From NCBI GenBank assembly GCA_934525675.1, contig CAKSZH010000002.1:1-64000 (forward strand): a DNA stretch of 64,000 bases. The letters are read 5' to 3'. Below, in pieces: positions 1 through 7,712 of the stretch; position 1 is the first letter of the stretch; the number at the start of each line of letters is the position of its first letter. Position numbers and translations under genes: made by a program. The notes below the pieces were generated by a model. The model was given only the letters and a program-made list of their open reading frames with translations. It did not search any database and was not told where the DNA came from. Source of the DNA: an uncultured Eubacteriales bacterium. Lineage in GTDB: Bacteria; Bacillota; Clostridia; Oscillospirales; CAG-272.

Positions 1-48
1 CAAACTGATTTCGAGTCAGCCCCGTTATGACCACTTCGATACCTCTCC
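1..48 (-). tRNA. tRNA-Ser(CGA), 5' part, cut by window edge
   Basis: On the minus strand this reads as the start of a serine tRNA: acceptor strand GGAGAGG, then a D-arm with GTGGTCATAAC, then anticodon stem GCTGA, loop CTCGAAA and 3' stem strand TCAGT. The anticodon CGA is the complement of positions 11-13. This is the only one of three copies whose anticodon stem closes, so it may be the intact gene. Its variable arm, T-arm and 3' end lie left of the window, so intactness cannot be confirmed. Confidence 0.6.
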
Positions 49-199
49 ATGTATGTTAACTCGGAAAACCGAGATTAACGCAAATATTCGGTTGTATTAG
101 AATTCCTGTTAGAACTCACGGTGTGTTTGCGGCGGGCGAACGCCCGAAAGCCGCACGGTTAAAGGCTTTTCGGAAGTCGGGCTTCCGTTAGCCGAAGGA

Positions 200-241
200 G
201 ATTTCGAGTCAGCCCCGTTATGACCACTTCGATACCTCTCC
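200..241 (-). pseudogene. tRNA-Ser(CGA) 5' fragment, copy 2
   Basis: All 42 bp are identical to positions 7-48, from the acceptor 5' strand through the anticodon loop. Immediately after the loop the sequence diverges: the 3' anticodon-stem strand reads TCTCC and cannot close the stem. No T-arm follows. It is therefore a 5' half-tRNA fused to unrelated DNA. Confidence 0.75.
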
Positions 242-401
242 GTATATGTTCACCCTCGAAAACGAGGGAAACAATCATTATTCAATTTTTTAGAAAACCC
301 GTTAGATAAGTCGGTCAGAAAAATCATCAACCGAGCGAAAACCCAACAAAATCAAGGCTTTTCGGCGGTTTTCGGTGATACAACTACTCAAATGCGTACA
401 T

Positions 402-443
402 GATTTCGAGTCAGCCCCGTTATGACCACTTCGATATCTCTCC
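402..443 (-). pseudogene. tRNA-Ser(CGA) 5' fragment, copy 3
   Basis: This is the same 42-bp half-tRNA as copies 1 and 2 with one mismatch (TATC for TACC on the plus strand near 435-438). After the anticodon loop the 3' strand reads TCATG and pairs for only three positions. No variable arm or T-arm follows. A sigma-A-like promoter lies just upstream at 481-509. Confidence 0.75.
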
Positions 444-480
444 ATATGTCCGGTTGACCGTAACTCACGCCGACTAAAAC

Positions 481-509
481 AGTATAGCATAAAGCAATAG
501 AAAAATCAA
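481..509 (-). promoter_or_regulatory. Sigma-A promoter for the tRNA-Ser array
   Basis: The minus strand has TTGATT (509-504), a 17-bp spacer and TATACT (486-481), pointing into the array. This is probably the original tRNA-Ser promoter. Confidence 0.55.
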
Positions 510-730
510 GAGGTTTGTAAAATTTTCAGGAGAATTCGGAGAGAAATCCTTCGAAACCCTTTGTACGAAAGCAAATGTCGTACAGAACGGGAATTGCGGG
601 AAGTATCAGAGAGCGGATGACGGGAAAGAGAAATCTGCAACACGGAGCGGGAAGAGAATGTTACAGCAAAAACACAAACCGGGAGACGAAAGCGGAAACA
701 AAAACAGATGACGGGACGGAAACAGGAAAG

Positions 731-754
731 ACCGCCGTTTCTGTCAACGGCGGT
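731..754 (-). terminator. Hairpin at the 3' end of the PBP-like gene
   Basis: A perfect 9-bp stem (ACCGCCGTT / AACGGCGGT) overlaps the stop codon at 744-746. It is followed on the minus strand by a broken T-rich run. Probably a modest intrinsic terminator. Confidence 0.5.
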
Positions 755-2732
755 CTTCGTCATGCAGATGATTCCGGGGAACGGAGCGGTTGTTTGCACT
801 TCCGTTCCGGAGTACACGTTCGGAATCGGTTGTGACGCGGTGATTTCCGGCGCGGTTTGGGGTTGTTCTGTCTCCTGCTGCCGGTTGAACGGAAGATGCC
901 GGCTTCCCGGGAATTCTGTCATTGCGGATCGGGTGACTTGCTGTTTCACGTATTCCGGAAATGTTTCTGCTCGCAGTTTCCCGGGCTTGCCCGGCGAATG
1001 TCCCGGAAGAGGAATTCCCGGCGTGGACTTTTCCGGAGCCGTAATTTTTGACGGAGCCGGAATCGGTTTGCGGTCCCGGGTACGGTTTTCGGTTTCCTCC
1101 GGATCTGCGGGAACTGCCCGTGTTGAAAGTCATGTCGCTACGCGAGCGGTTTCCGCTACCTGAACGTGTATCCGTCGGCGGAACGTTCGTGGTGCCGGAG
1201 GAGCGATAGGGACTTGCGGAATACACGGTGCGGCGTTCGACGTTTGCGCCCGGAATATCAGCAGGGAAATTGTTTACCCCGTGCCGGGGAGTTCCCGGTT
1301 TTGGGTTTTGATTTTCTTGGGTTGCACGCGGCGGCACGTTGCGGTCTCTGACAGCGGGGGAACCCTGCGGAGCGTTCGTTGCTTTGGACTTGGCTTTTCG
1401 GGACAGATTCCGGTCCGACGCGCGGGTCATGGAGGTATAGGCATCCGTCTGAAACCTGCGACGGAACCGCTTGTTACGGTGATAAAGCAGGACAAACAAC
1501 GCGTACAGGGAAGCGAGTAAAACCGCTGTAACGAGAGAAATCCGGATCCAACGCCTGCCGGTCAGATTTTTCATCGCAGCCATTGCGGAAAGGAAGCCGC
1601 TTTTGGAAACATCCACTTTTGCGACGACGGAGACACTGCCGATCACGTGTCCTTCATACATGAGCGTGAGATGCCCGATTTCCTCGCCCGCCCGGATCGG
1701 CGCATCCAGTGTGTCGGATTCGGTGGTACAGCGCATGACAAACTCCGGACTTGACAGGATGTCGGTCGGGAAGTATCCGGAGATACTGCCTGCCGTGTAA
1801 AGATCAACGGATTTTGCCTCGTCGGAGAGCCGGACGGACACCGAACCGACCTTTTTTCCTTCCGGAATCAGTTCCACATTGCCGAACGCGGAGAACGCCC
1901 AGTCGATGAGGGAACGGACTTCCGTGTACTGACCGTTTTCCTGCGGGACACCGAGAAGAACGCAGAGATAGGTATAGGTTCCGTTTCCCGCAACGGTGGC
2001 GATGCAGTAACCGCCCTCGTCCGTCATGCCTGTGTTCAGCCCCCGGAAACGGGTATCACGGTAGGGGGAAGCGATCAGAAGCGAATTGCGGTTGGAAATG
2101 CGCAAGCCACCCGACGTTGTGTATTTTTCCGCGGAGGAAATCTCAAGATAAAGCGGATTCCCGGCGGCGGCAAGCGCGACCTTTGCAGTGTCGACGGCGA
2201 TGGTCGTCATGGCAGGATCGTGGACACCCGTCGGGTTTGTGTAACGCGTATTCGCGGCTCCAAGCTCCAAAGCTCTTTGATTCATCCGTTCGATAAACGC
2301 GTCGACACTCCCGCTGACAAGACAGGCAAGGACATAGCACGCATCGTAATCATTGCCGCAGATCGCTCCGTAGAGCAGGTCACGAACGGTCAGGACATCG
2401 TTTACTTTCAGGTTCAGGCAACGGTAACCGGAACCGGGACCCAGCATCTTTTTTTCGATCGTAACGGATTCGTCAAGCCGTTCCGACAGCGCCTCGCATG
2501 CAATCAGACCGGTCATGATCTTGACGGAGGACGCGGGATAGACCGTTTGCTCTGCGTTTCGGGAAAGAACGGTCTGGTTTTCTTCTATGCAATAGACAAA
2601 CGCTGCTTGCGCGGAAAGCCCTGGCTCATCCGCCGTTGCATGGACGGGAAGCGGGAAAAGGGAAGCGATTATCAAAAAAAGACAGGCACACAAGAAGAGG
2701 CGGATGGGCACCGTCCGGTTTCTTCTCGTCAT
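744..2732 (-). CDS. Serine-type D-Ala-D-Ala carboxypeptidase-like protein (S11), altered motifs
   Basis: A 662-residue PBP5/DacF-like protein of the peptidase S11 family, which trims the pentapeptide side chain of peptidoglycan. The start at 2732 follows AAAGGAGGTGACCGTC directly; a longer frame from 2762 has no such site. A signal peptide spans about residues 8-32. The acyl-enzyme motif SxxK is intact (S68-S-V-K71). The usual second motif SGN reads CGN (125-127) and the usual KTG reads NTG (233-235), so two of three catalytic motifs are substituted. A membrane helix lies at about 395-417. A 245-residue hydrophilic, Ser/Arg/Pro-rich tail follows and is not normal for the family. It could be an active variant or a non-catalytic binding protein. 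Family membership is secure; activity is not. Confidence 0.8.
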   Translation of the reverse strand: MTRRNRTVPIRLFLCACLFLIIASLFPLPVHATADEPGLSAQAAFVYCIEENQTVLSRNAEQTVYPASSVKIMTGLIACEALSERLDESVTIEKKMLGPGSGYRCLNLKVNDVLTVRDLLYGAICGNDYDACYVLACLVSGSVDAFIERMNQRALELGAANTRYTNPTGVHDPAMTTIAVDTAKVALAAAGNPLYLEISSAEKYTTSGGLRISNRNSLLIASPYRDTRFRGLNTGMTDEGGYCIATVAGNGTYTYLCVLLGVPQENGQYTEVRSLIDWAFSAFGNVELIPEGKKVGSVSVRLSDEAKSVDLYTAGSISGYFPTDILSSPEFVMRCTTESDTLDAPIRAGEEIGHLTLMYEGHVIGSVSVVAKVDVSKSGFLSAMAAMKNLTGRRWIRISLVTAVLLASLYALFVLLYHRNKRFRRRFQTDAYTSMTRASDRNLSRKAKSKATNAPQGSPAVRDRNVPPRATQENQNPKPGTPRHGVNNFPADIPGANVERRTVYSASPYRSSGTTNVPPTDTRSGSGNRSRSDMTFNTGSSRRSGGNRKPYPGPQTDSGSVKNYGSGKVHAGNSSSGTFAGQARETASRNISGIRETASHPIRNDRIPGKPASSVQPAAGDRTTPNRAGNHRVTTDSERVLRNGSANNRSVPRNHLHDEDRR

Positions 2733-2792
2733 GACGGTCACCTCCTTTGCTTCTTTTATCATGTGCTTGTCGGATTTTTCTGACGGATCCCG

Positions 2793-3719
2793 TCAGCCGA
2801 ACATTTTTCTGACGCTCTGAATATCTGCTTGGATTGCGTCGTGAAGTTCCCGAACGGTTGCGAATTTCCGTTCGTCCCGCAAGAAGCGGTGAAATTCGAC
2901 GGTTACGGTTTTTCCGTAAAGGTCGCCCGAATAATCGAAAATATACGTTTCGCAATTGACGGAATCGGAGGATTCTACTGTCGGACGCACGCCGATGTTG
3001 GAAATACCCGGATAGGATTTTCCGTCAATGCGGGTAACGGTTGCATAAACTCCGTGCCTCGGAATCAGCGCTCCTGCGGGGAACACCTGGTTGACGGTCG
3101 GGATTCCCATACCCGTCCCGAGATGCTTTCCGTGTGTGACCGGCAGGGTCAGGGAATACGGGCGACCGAGCATCCGTTTTGCCGTTTCCGTGTCGCCGTT
3201 CCGCAGACTTTCTCGGATGGCGGTGGAACTGACGGTCATGCCGTCAATCCGGGTTTCCGGCAATTCCGCAAATGCGCCGGGGAAGAAGGATTCCAGCTTT
3301 TCCGGTGTTCCCTCCGCGTTCTTTCCGAAGCGAAAATTGAACCCGCAGACGGCTCCCGCCGCATGGCATTCCGTAATCAGAGTCTTATTGCAGAAATCCT
3401 CCGGGGAAAACGCGCGAAGCTCGGTAAAGGGGTAGGCAAACGTGTACTCCGCCCCTGCCTTTCGGAGCAACGCGTTCTTTTCGTCATTCCCGATCAGTCG
3501 TCCGACCGGCGGAACCGGCAGGTCGTTTTCCGGCAGATCGGAGAAAAACCACGCGGCTACGGCGGCATCCGGGAAGAGTCGGTCGCGAAGCGAAACGGCA
3601 AGGCTGATCAGCTTCTGATGCGCGATGTGCACGCCGTCGAAATTTCCGAGCGCAACAATAAAACGACGATCCGGAACGGTGTCGGTTTTCAGATTCTTTT
3701 TAAGGTCTGTGCAGGTCAC
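2793..3719 (-). CDS. ribF: Bifunctional riboflavin kinase / FAD synthetase
   Basis: RibF phosphorylates riboflavin to FMN and adenylates FMN to FAD in the cytoplasm. The 308-residue length is normal. The N-terminal adenylyltransferase half opens with LGNFDGVHIAH, the nucleotidyl-transferase HxGH-like signature. The C-terminal flavokinase half contains GMGIPTVN and GISNIGVRPT. The start is GTG at 3719, overlapping the stop of ireB by four bases (GTGA), which points to translational coupling. The usual genomic partners of ribF (truB, rpsO) are not here. Confidence 0.95.
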   Translation of the reverse strand: MTCTDLKKNLKTDTVPDRRFIVALGNFDGVHIAHQKLISLAVSLRDRLFPDAAVAAWFFSDLPENDLPVPPVGRLIGNDEKNALLRKAGAEYTFAYPFTELRAFSPEDFCNKTLITECHAAGAVCGFNFRFGKNAEGTPEKLESFFPGAFAELPETRIDGMTVSSTAIRESLRNGDTETAKRMLGRPYSLTLPVTHGKHLGTGMGIPTVNQVFPAGALIPRHGVYATVTRIDGKSYPGISNIGVRPTVESSDSVNCETYIFDYSGDLYGKTVTVEFHRFLRDERKFATVRELHDAIQADIQSVRKMFG

Positions 3720-3988
3720 TTTTCGTTATCTCCGTCCGTTTCCAGATAGTTTCGTACCAATTCGTTGAGGATCTGGTCGCGGTCGATCTTACGGATCAGC
3801 GCACGCGCGTTGTTACAGTTCGTGATATATGCGGGATCCTCGGACAAAAGATACCCGACGATCTGAACGATCGGGTTATAACCTTTTTCCCGGAGCGCGT
3901 CGTACACCTGACGGAGAATCGCCTTCTGTGCCTCGGCGGAATGGGGATCGGCACACTCTTCGGGAACGGTATTTAACATATCACTCAT
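3716..3988 (-). CDS. ireB: IreB family regulatory phosphoprotein
   Basis: A 90-residue protein of the IreB (UPF0297) family. The enterococcal IreB is a substrate of the Ser/Thr kinase IreK and affects cephalosporin tolerance. The core GYNPIVQIVGYLLSEDPAYI is highly characteristic. The start was set at 3988 because AAAGGAG lies 8 nt upstream; a GTG three codons earlier overlaps that site. The family usually sits between alaS and ruvX, but here it is coupled to ribF, so its physiological link in this organism is unclear. The conserved threonine zone normally phosphorylated near the N-terminus is poorly conserved. Confidence 0.9.
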   Translation of the reverse strand: MSDMLNTVPEECADPHSAEAQKAILRQVYDALREKGYNPIVQIVGYLLSEDPAYITNCNNARALIRKIDRDQILNELVRNYLETDGDNEK

Positions 3989-4100
3989 TTTCTTCACTCC
4001 TTTGCGGGTGGTTCGGTATCTCCTTTTATTATATCGGATTTATCTGCGGTTTTCAAGTACCGCACGCAAGTTTTTTGAACTGTTCAGGACGGGAAAACAA

Positions 4101-4129
4101 TTGACAAACAGTTTTGAATATGGTAAAAT
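4101..4129 (+). promoter_or_regulatory. Sigma-A promoter of the TerB/ATPase/helicase module
   Basis: TTGACA (4101-4106), a 17-bp spacer, then TAAAAT (4124-4129), 35 bp before the start of the TerB-N gene. This is a near-consensus promoter, so the module is probably expressed constitutively. Confidence 0.75.
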
Positions 4130-4164
4130 AAAATGTTAAGAAATCCGGGGAAGGGGGCGGACTG

Positions 4165-6048
4165 ATGAAAAAAAACGGACGTGATGATTTGTCGTCATTC
4201 TGGGATCTGGAGGCGCTGATCCCGAAAAAGAAGCAGGCACCGCCTCCGCTGCACCGCGATATCGCCGCGGTGGACGTCTTCTCGGAGGCGGAAAAGAATA
4301 CACCGCGTGCCGCTGATGCAGGGACAGATGACGGGAGAATCCCGAAGCGGTCCCCGGATCCGAAACCGGGCAAAGCAGACCCCGAAACGGTCTTTGAACC
4401 GGAAGACGGACTGATCCGCCGCGTGGAGATCTATCCCGTTCCGTCGGGATACCCCGTGTATGAGCAATTCCGTCGGGATGCACAGAAACTTTATCACATC
4501 AAAGGATTGCCGTGCCCGAAGGAACCGTTCTTTTCTTTCGTGCCGCAATATTCCCAGTTGACGCGGGCGCAACTCAACACCTATTTTTACTGGCGGGAAG
4601 AGGTCCGCACCGGACGGTACCCGACAGTGGATTTCAGTTATCTCAAATTGTACCTGTACGAATTGATCAATCTCTCTGATACGATTCCCCCGGAGGAATT
4701 CTTTCACCGGATGACGGAGGTGTATCTTGCCTACCGGGAAGTCTTTTCTCAATTGGATTCCATGATCCCGGAATGGCTGGCGGACTTTTGCCTTTTGCAC
4801 GGTTTTCTCCCGCCTGAGGGGCTTGCCCCGATCCTTCCTGTTCTTTTGCGGGTCTGTTCCGTCAAGGAGGTGTTCATCCGTCAAAAGCCGGCGGGTACTT
4901 CTGCGGACGCCCGCGTGCTGCTTGATTTCTGCTCAGCCTATGATTACAGAGAAAGCAGGTATGCGGAAGGGAAACTGCTTGCTTTGATGGAGGAACACAT
5001 CCCGGCGGCTCTGTCGGAGGTGATCCGGTCCGGTGTTTCCGGTGTACTGGTAACAGGACCTGTCCGGATGACGGTGGAACGCCAGACCTTTACCCGCGCG
5101 ATCTGCGTACAGGCGCTGAAGAAGCGGTTGCGCGTTACCTATGACGCACTGTCCCATTCGTTTGAAATGAAGGCACTGATCGGCGAGATTGCCAAATATT
5201 CCGAGAACCGTCTGCGCGCGGCGGCGGGAATCAAATCCAGACTGACGGCACGCTCGCTTCCCGATGAGGTGAAGCAGGTGATTGACCGCTATTTCGACGA
5301 AAAATTCCCGCGCAAGAAGACCCGCGCGACACAAGCCACTGCCGACGCGGAAACCGAAAGCTACTGGAGCTATTACGACGCGGAGAAAACACCGCTTTCT
5401 CCGGAACTGGCAGAACAGATTGAAAAGGAATCCTGGCTGACGACGGAGAAACTGGTGGAGACCTTTGCGGAACCGGAAAGCGCGGCACCCGGGGTAAACC
5501 CGATTCGGGAGCCGGTAAACAACAGTGATGAATCCGGTACCGGACCGGTCGCACAGCCGTTGATTCCGGTACCGCGGAATGCAGCGGCTGCCGCAGAACC
5601 GATTTCTGCGTCGTCAGCCGTCCCATCCGCCACAGACTTTGCCCGGGATCTGACGGACATGCCGCACGTTGTCCCGGTTCCGGGATCGCCGGATGCTTCC
5701 GGCACGATTTCCGTCCCGGCTTCGCATATTCCGCCCGACAGCGCGGCTCCCACGTCCGGAATGCAGGGAAGCGTCAAAGGGGAGAATTCCACCGGCGGAT
5801 CGGAGGTTTGCCCGTTCTCACCGGCGGAACTTGCCGCTCTTGCAGACACGCTCGCTGGGCATGACCTGACGGAGCAGTCATTTCATACCGGGGAGCCGCT
5901 GGATGCCTTTGTCGACCGTATCAACGAAAAAGCGGCGGATATATTCGGAGATATTTTGCTTGAGGAATCAGACGGCGGCTACGCACTGATTCCGGATTAC
6001 CGAACCTTGACCAAGGAGCTGATCGAACAGTATGGAAAATCAGAATAA
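4165..6048 (+). CDS. TerB-N (and probable TerB-C) domain protein
   Basis: A 627-residue protein, first gene of a three-gene module. Residues about 95-330 match the TerB-N domain, including the stretch YPVYEQFRRDAQ, a Tyr/Pro-rich segment and TRAQLNTYFYWREEVRTGRY. The C-terminal part (about 540-625), with GEPLDAFVDRINEKAADI, fits the TerB-C type by position and character, but less certainly. A low-complexity Pro/Ala/Ser linker of about 130 residues joins them. No catalytic motif or membrane segment is visible, so it is probably a scaffold or sensor. A GGAAGGGGG ribosome site precedes the start. It overlaps the ATPase gene by 17 nt. Published comparative genomics associates TerB-N/TerB-C proteins with ATPases and helicases in predicted stress or DNA-processing systems. 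The actual function is unknown. Confidence 0.8.
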   Translation: MKKNGRDDLSSFWDLEALIPKKKQAPPPLHRDIAAVDVFSEAEKNTPRAADAGTDDGRIPKRSPDPKPGKADPETVFEPEDGLIRRVEIYPVPSGYPVYEQFRRDAQKLYHIKGLPCPKEPFFSFVPQYSQLTRAQLNTYFYWREEVRTGRYPTVDFSYLKLYLYELINLSDTIPPEEFFHRMTEVYLAYREVFSQLDSMIPEWLADFCLLHGFLPPEGLAPILPVLLRVCSVKEVFIRQKPAGTSADARVLLDFCSAYDYRESRYAEGKLLALMEEHIPAALSEVIRSGVSGVLVTGPVRMTVERQTFTRAICVQALKKRLRVTYDALSHSFEMKALIGEIAKYSENRLRAAAGIKSRLTARSLPDEVKQVIDRYFDEKFPRKKTRATQATADAETESYWSYYDAEKTPLSPELAEQIEKESWLTTEKLVETFAEPESAAPGVNPIREPVNNSDESGTGPVAQPLIPVPRNAAAAAEPISASSAVPSATDFARDLTDMPHVVPVPGSPDASGTISVPASHIPPDSAAPTSGMQGSVKGENSTGGSEVCPFSPAELAALADTLAGHDLTEQSFHTGEPLDAFVDRINEKAADIFGDILLEESDGGYALIPDYRTLTKELIEQYGKSE

Positions 6049-7441
6049 ACAGAACAGAGAAACCGTGAAGCAGGTGCCGAAGCGAATCCTGACCTCGCTT
6101 CTTGCGTCCGTTTCGGCAGGCGTTGTCCCGAGAAGCGGAGCACCGTATATCGCCATCGGACGCAAAGAGGAGATCGGCGCGTTCCTTTCCGACCTTGAGG
6201 TCGTCAATGACGGCGGCGGGACGATGCGCTTTCTGATCGGACGCTACGGAAGCGGCAAGAGCTTCCTGATGCAGCTCATCCGCGGGTACGCGCTTGACCG
6301 TGATTTTCTGACTGCTGACGCGGATCTGTCCCCGGAACGCCGTCTGTACGGTTCCGGTGGCAGCGGGGTTGCGACCTATCGGGAACTGGTGCGTAATCTT
6401 GCTTCCAAAGCGTCGCCGGATGGAGGCGCGCTCTCCAAGGTGATTTCCCGCTGGATCGCGGGGCTTCAGTCGGAACTTGCCGCCGGAGGTATTTTGCCGG
6501 AGCACCCGGAATTTCGGGCGAAGCTGAACTCGAAGATCTACGAAAAGCTCCGCGAGGAGGAAGAACTGGTCGGCGGATTTGATTTTGCCCGGGTCATCAG
6601 CGCTTTTTATGAAGCGTATCTCGACGGCGATGATGACAAAAAGAGCGCCTGCCTGCGTTGGCTCCGCGGGGAATACACCACCCGGACAGAGGCGCGCGCG
6701 GCACTCGGCTTTCATGTGTCAACCATTATTTGTGATGACAACTGGTACGATTTTGTTAAATTACTCGCCTCTTTTTCCCATGCGATCGGGTATCGGGGGC
6801 TTGTCGTTTTCATTGACGAATGCGTCAATCTGTACAAGATCACGCATCGGGTCAGCCGGGAGAACAACTATGAAATGTTGCTTTCCATGTTCAATGATAC
6901 GCTTCAGGGGAGAGCCGCGCATCTTGCGCTTGTGTTCGGCGGAACGCCGCAGTTTCTGGAGGACCAGCGCAGGGGACTTTTCAGCTACGAAGCACTCCGC
7001 AGTCGTCTTTGCGACAGCCGTTTTACCGTTGATGGTTACCGCAACCTGATCGGTCCTGTCATCCGTCTGCGCCGGCTTTCCGACGATGAACTCCTGGCGC
7101 TTCTCCGGCGGATTACTTTGCTTCACGCGCAGAACTACGGCGTGGAGCCGCTGGTAACCGATGAAGAGATGGTGGTTTTCCTCAAAACCGCGCTTTCCCG
7201 CGCGGGAGCAGACAGTATGATTACTCCGCGGGAAATGCTGCGCGATTATATGACGCTGCTCAACATTCTGCTTCAGAATCCCGGTACCGAATTTGACGAG
7301 GTGGTCGGAAAGACCGTCGTGCCGTCCTCCGCGGCAGAGACCGCCGCACAGCCCGCTGTAATCTTGTCGTCCACCTCGTCGGACGGAGCGGTACCCGCAC
7401 AGGATAAACGGATTTTTACGCCGGACGATCTGGAATTCTGA
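6032..7441 (+). CDS. BREX-type P-loop ATPase (DUF2791 / BrxD-like)
   Basis: A 469-residue cytoplasmic P-loop ATPase. It has Walker A GRYGSGKS at residues 70-77, Walker B VVFIDE near 258-263, and a sensor-like FGGTPQF near 310. N-terminal IAIGRKEEI and C-terminal REMLRDYMTLLNILLQNP are typical of the DUF2791 ATPases called BrxD in type 2 BREX loci. Its start lies inside the TerB-N gene, so the two are co-translated. The residues after about 425 are low complexity. It probably loads or drives a DNA-acting complex with the downstream helicase. No methylase, PglZ phosphatase or nuclease gene is present nearby, so this is not a BREX locus proper. Confidence 0.8.
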   Translation: MENQNKQNRETVKQVPKRILTSLLASVSAGVVPRSGAPYIAIGRKEEIGAFLSDLEVVNDGGGTMRFLIGRYGSGKSFLMQLIRGYALDRDFLTADADLSPERRLYGSGGSGVATYRELVRNLASKASPDGGALSKVISRWIAGLQSELAAGGILPEHPEFRAKLNSKIYEKLREEEELVGGFDFARVISAFYEAYLDGDDDKKSACLRWLRGEYTTRTEARAALGFHVSTIICDDNWYDFVKLLASFSHAIGYRGLVVFIDECVNLYKITHRVSRENNYEMLLSMFNDTLQGRAAHLALVFGGTPQFLEDQRRGLFSYEALRSRLCDSRFTVDGYRNLIGPVIRLRRLSDDELLALLRRITLLHAQNYGVEPLVTDEEMVVFLKTALSRAGADSMITPREMLRDYMTLLNILLQNPGTEFDEVVGKTVVPSSAAETAAQPAVILSSTSSDGAVPAQDKRIFTPDDLEF

Positions 7442-7712
7442 CACAGGAATCCGGCAAAGTCGGCAGAAACGCGTTTCACAAAGGCGGGAATACTCCGCCT
7501 GAGGGGGATCGCCTGATTCCGGATTGCATGTCGGTGTAACGGGATTAAGCTTGTGTAAAAGGATCAGTGTCCGTTTCCGGACTGTAAATCGGCGGTAGGA
7601 TCGCGTCGAACAGAAGGATTGCCGCCGATGCCGGGTCGGGGGAACGACGTTGATCGGATCGAACCCAAAAGAGAAAGGAAGCCTCGCGGACGCGAAGGCA
7701 CTGGTGACCGTG

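Larger units (their letters stand above)
1..443 (-). repeat. Tandem array built on tRNA-Ser 5' halves
   Basis: The three 42-bp tRNA halves start 193 and 202 bp apart. The intervening segments are diverged but related: both contain CGAAAAGCCTT and a TCTAACRGG...TTCTAA block on the minus strand. Short hairpins with a four-base loop lie just upstream of copies 1 and 2 (CTCGG/CCGAG at 60-73, CCCTCG/CGAGGG at 253-268). This is what serial insertions at one tRNA site, or duplication of an insertion scar, would leave. Confidence 0.6.

Noticed and set aside
1..443. CRISPR array from three regularly spaced 42-bp repeats
   Set aside because: The repeat is clearly a tRNA 5' half, spacers are about 150-160 bp and related to each other, and no cas genes are nearby.
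302..490. A 62-codon minus-strand frame reading MERYRSGHNGADSKSC in its middle
   Set aside because: This is the translation of a tRNA-Ser 5' half. Frames of this kind over tRNA genes are a well-known false positive, and there is no ribosome site.
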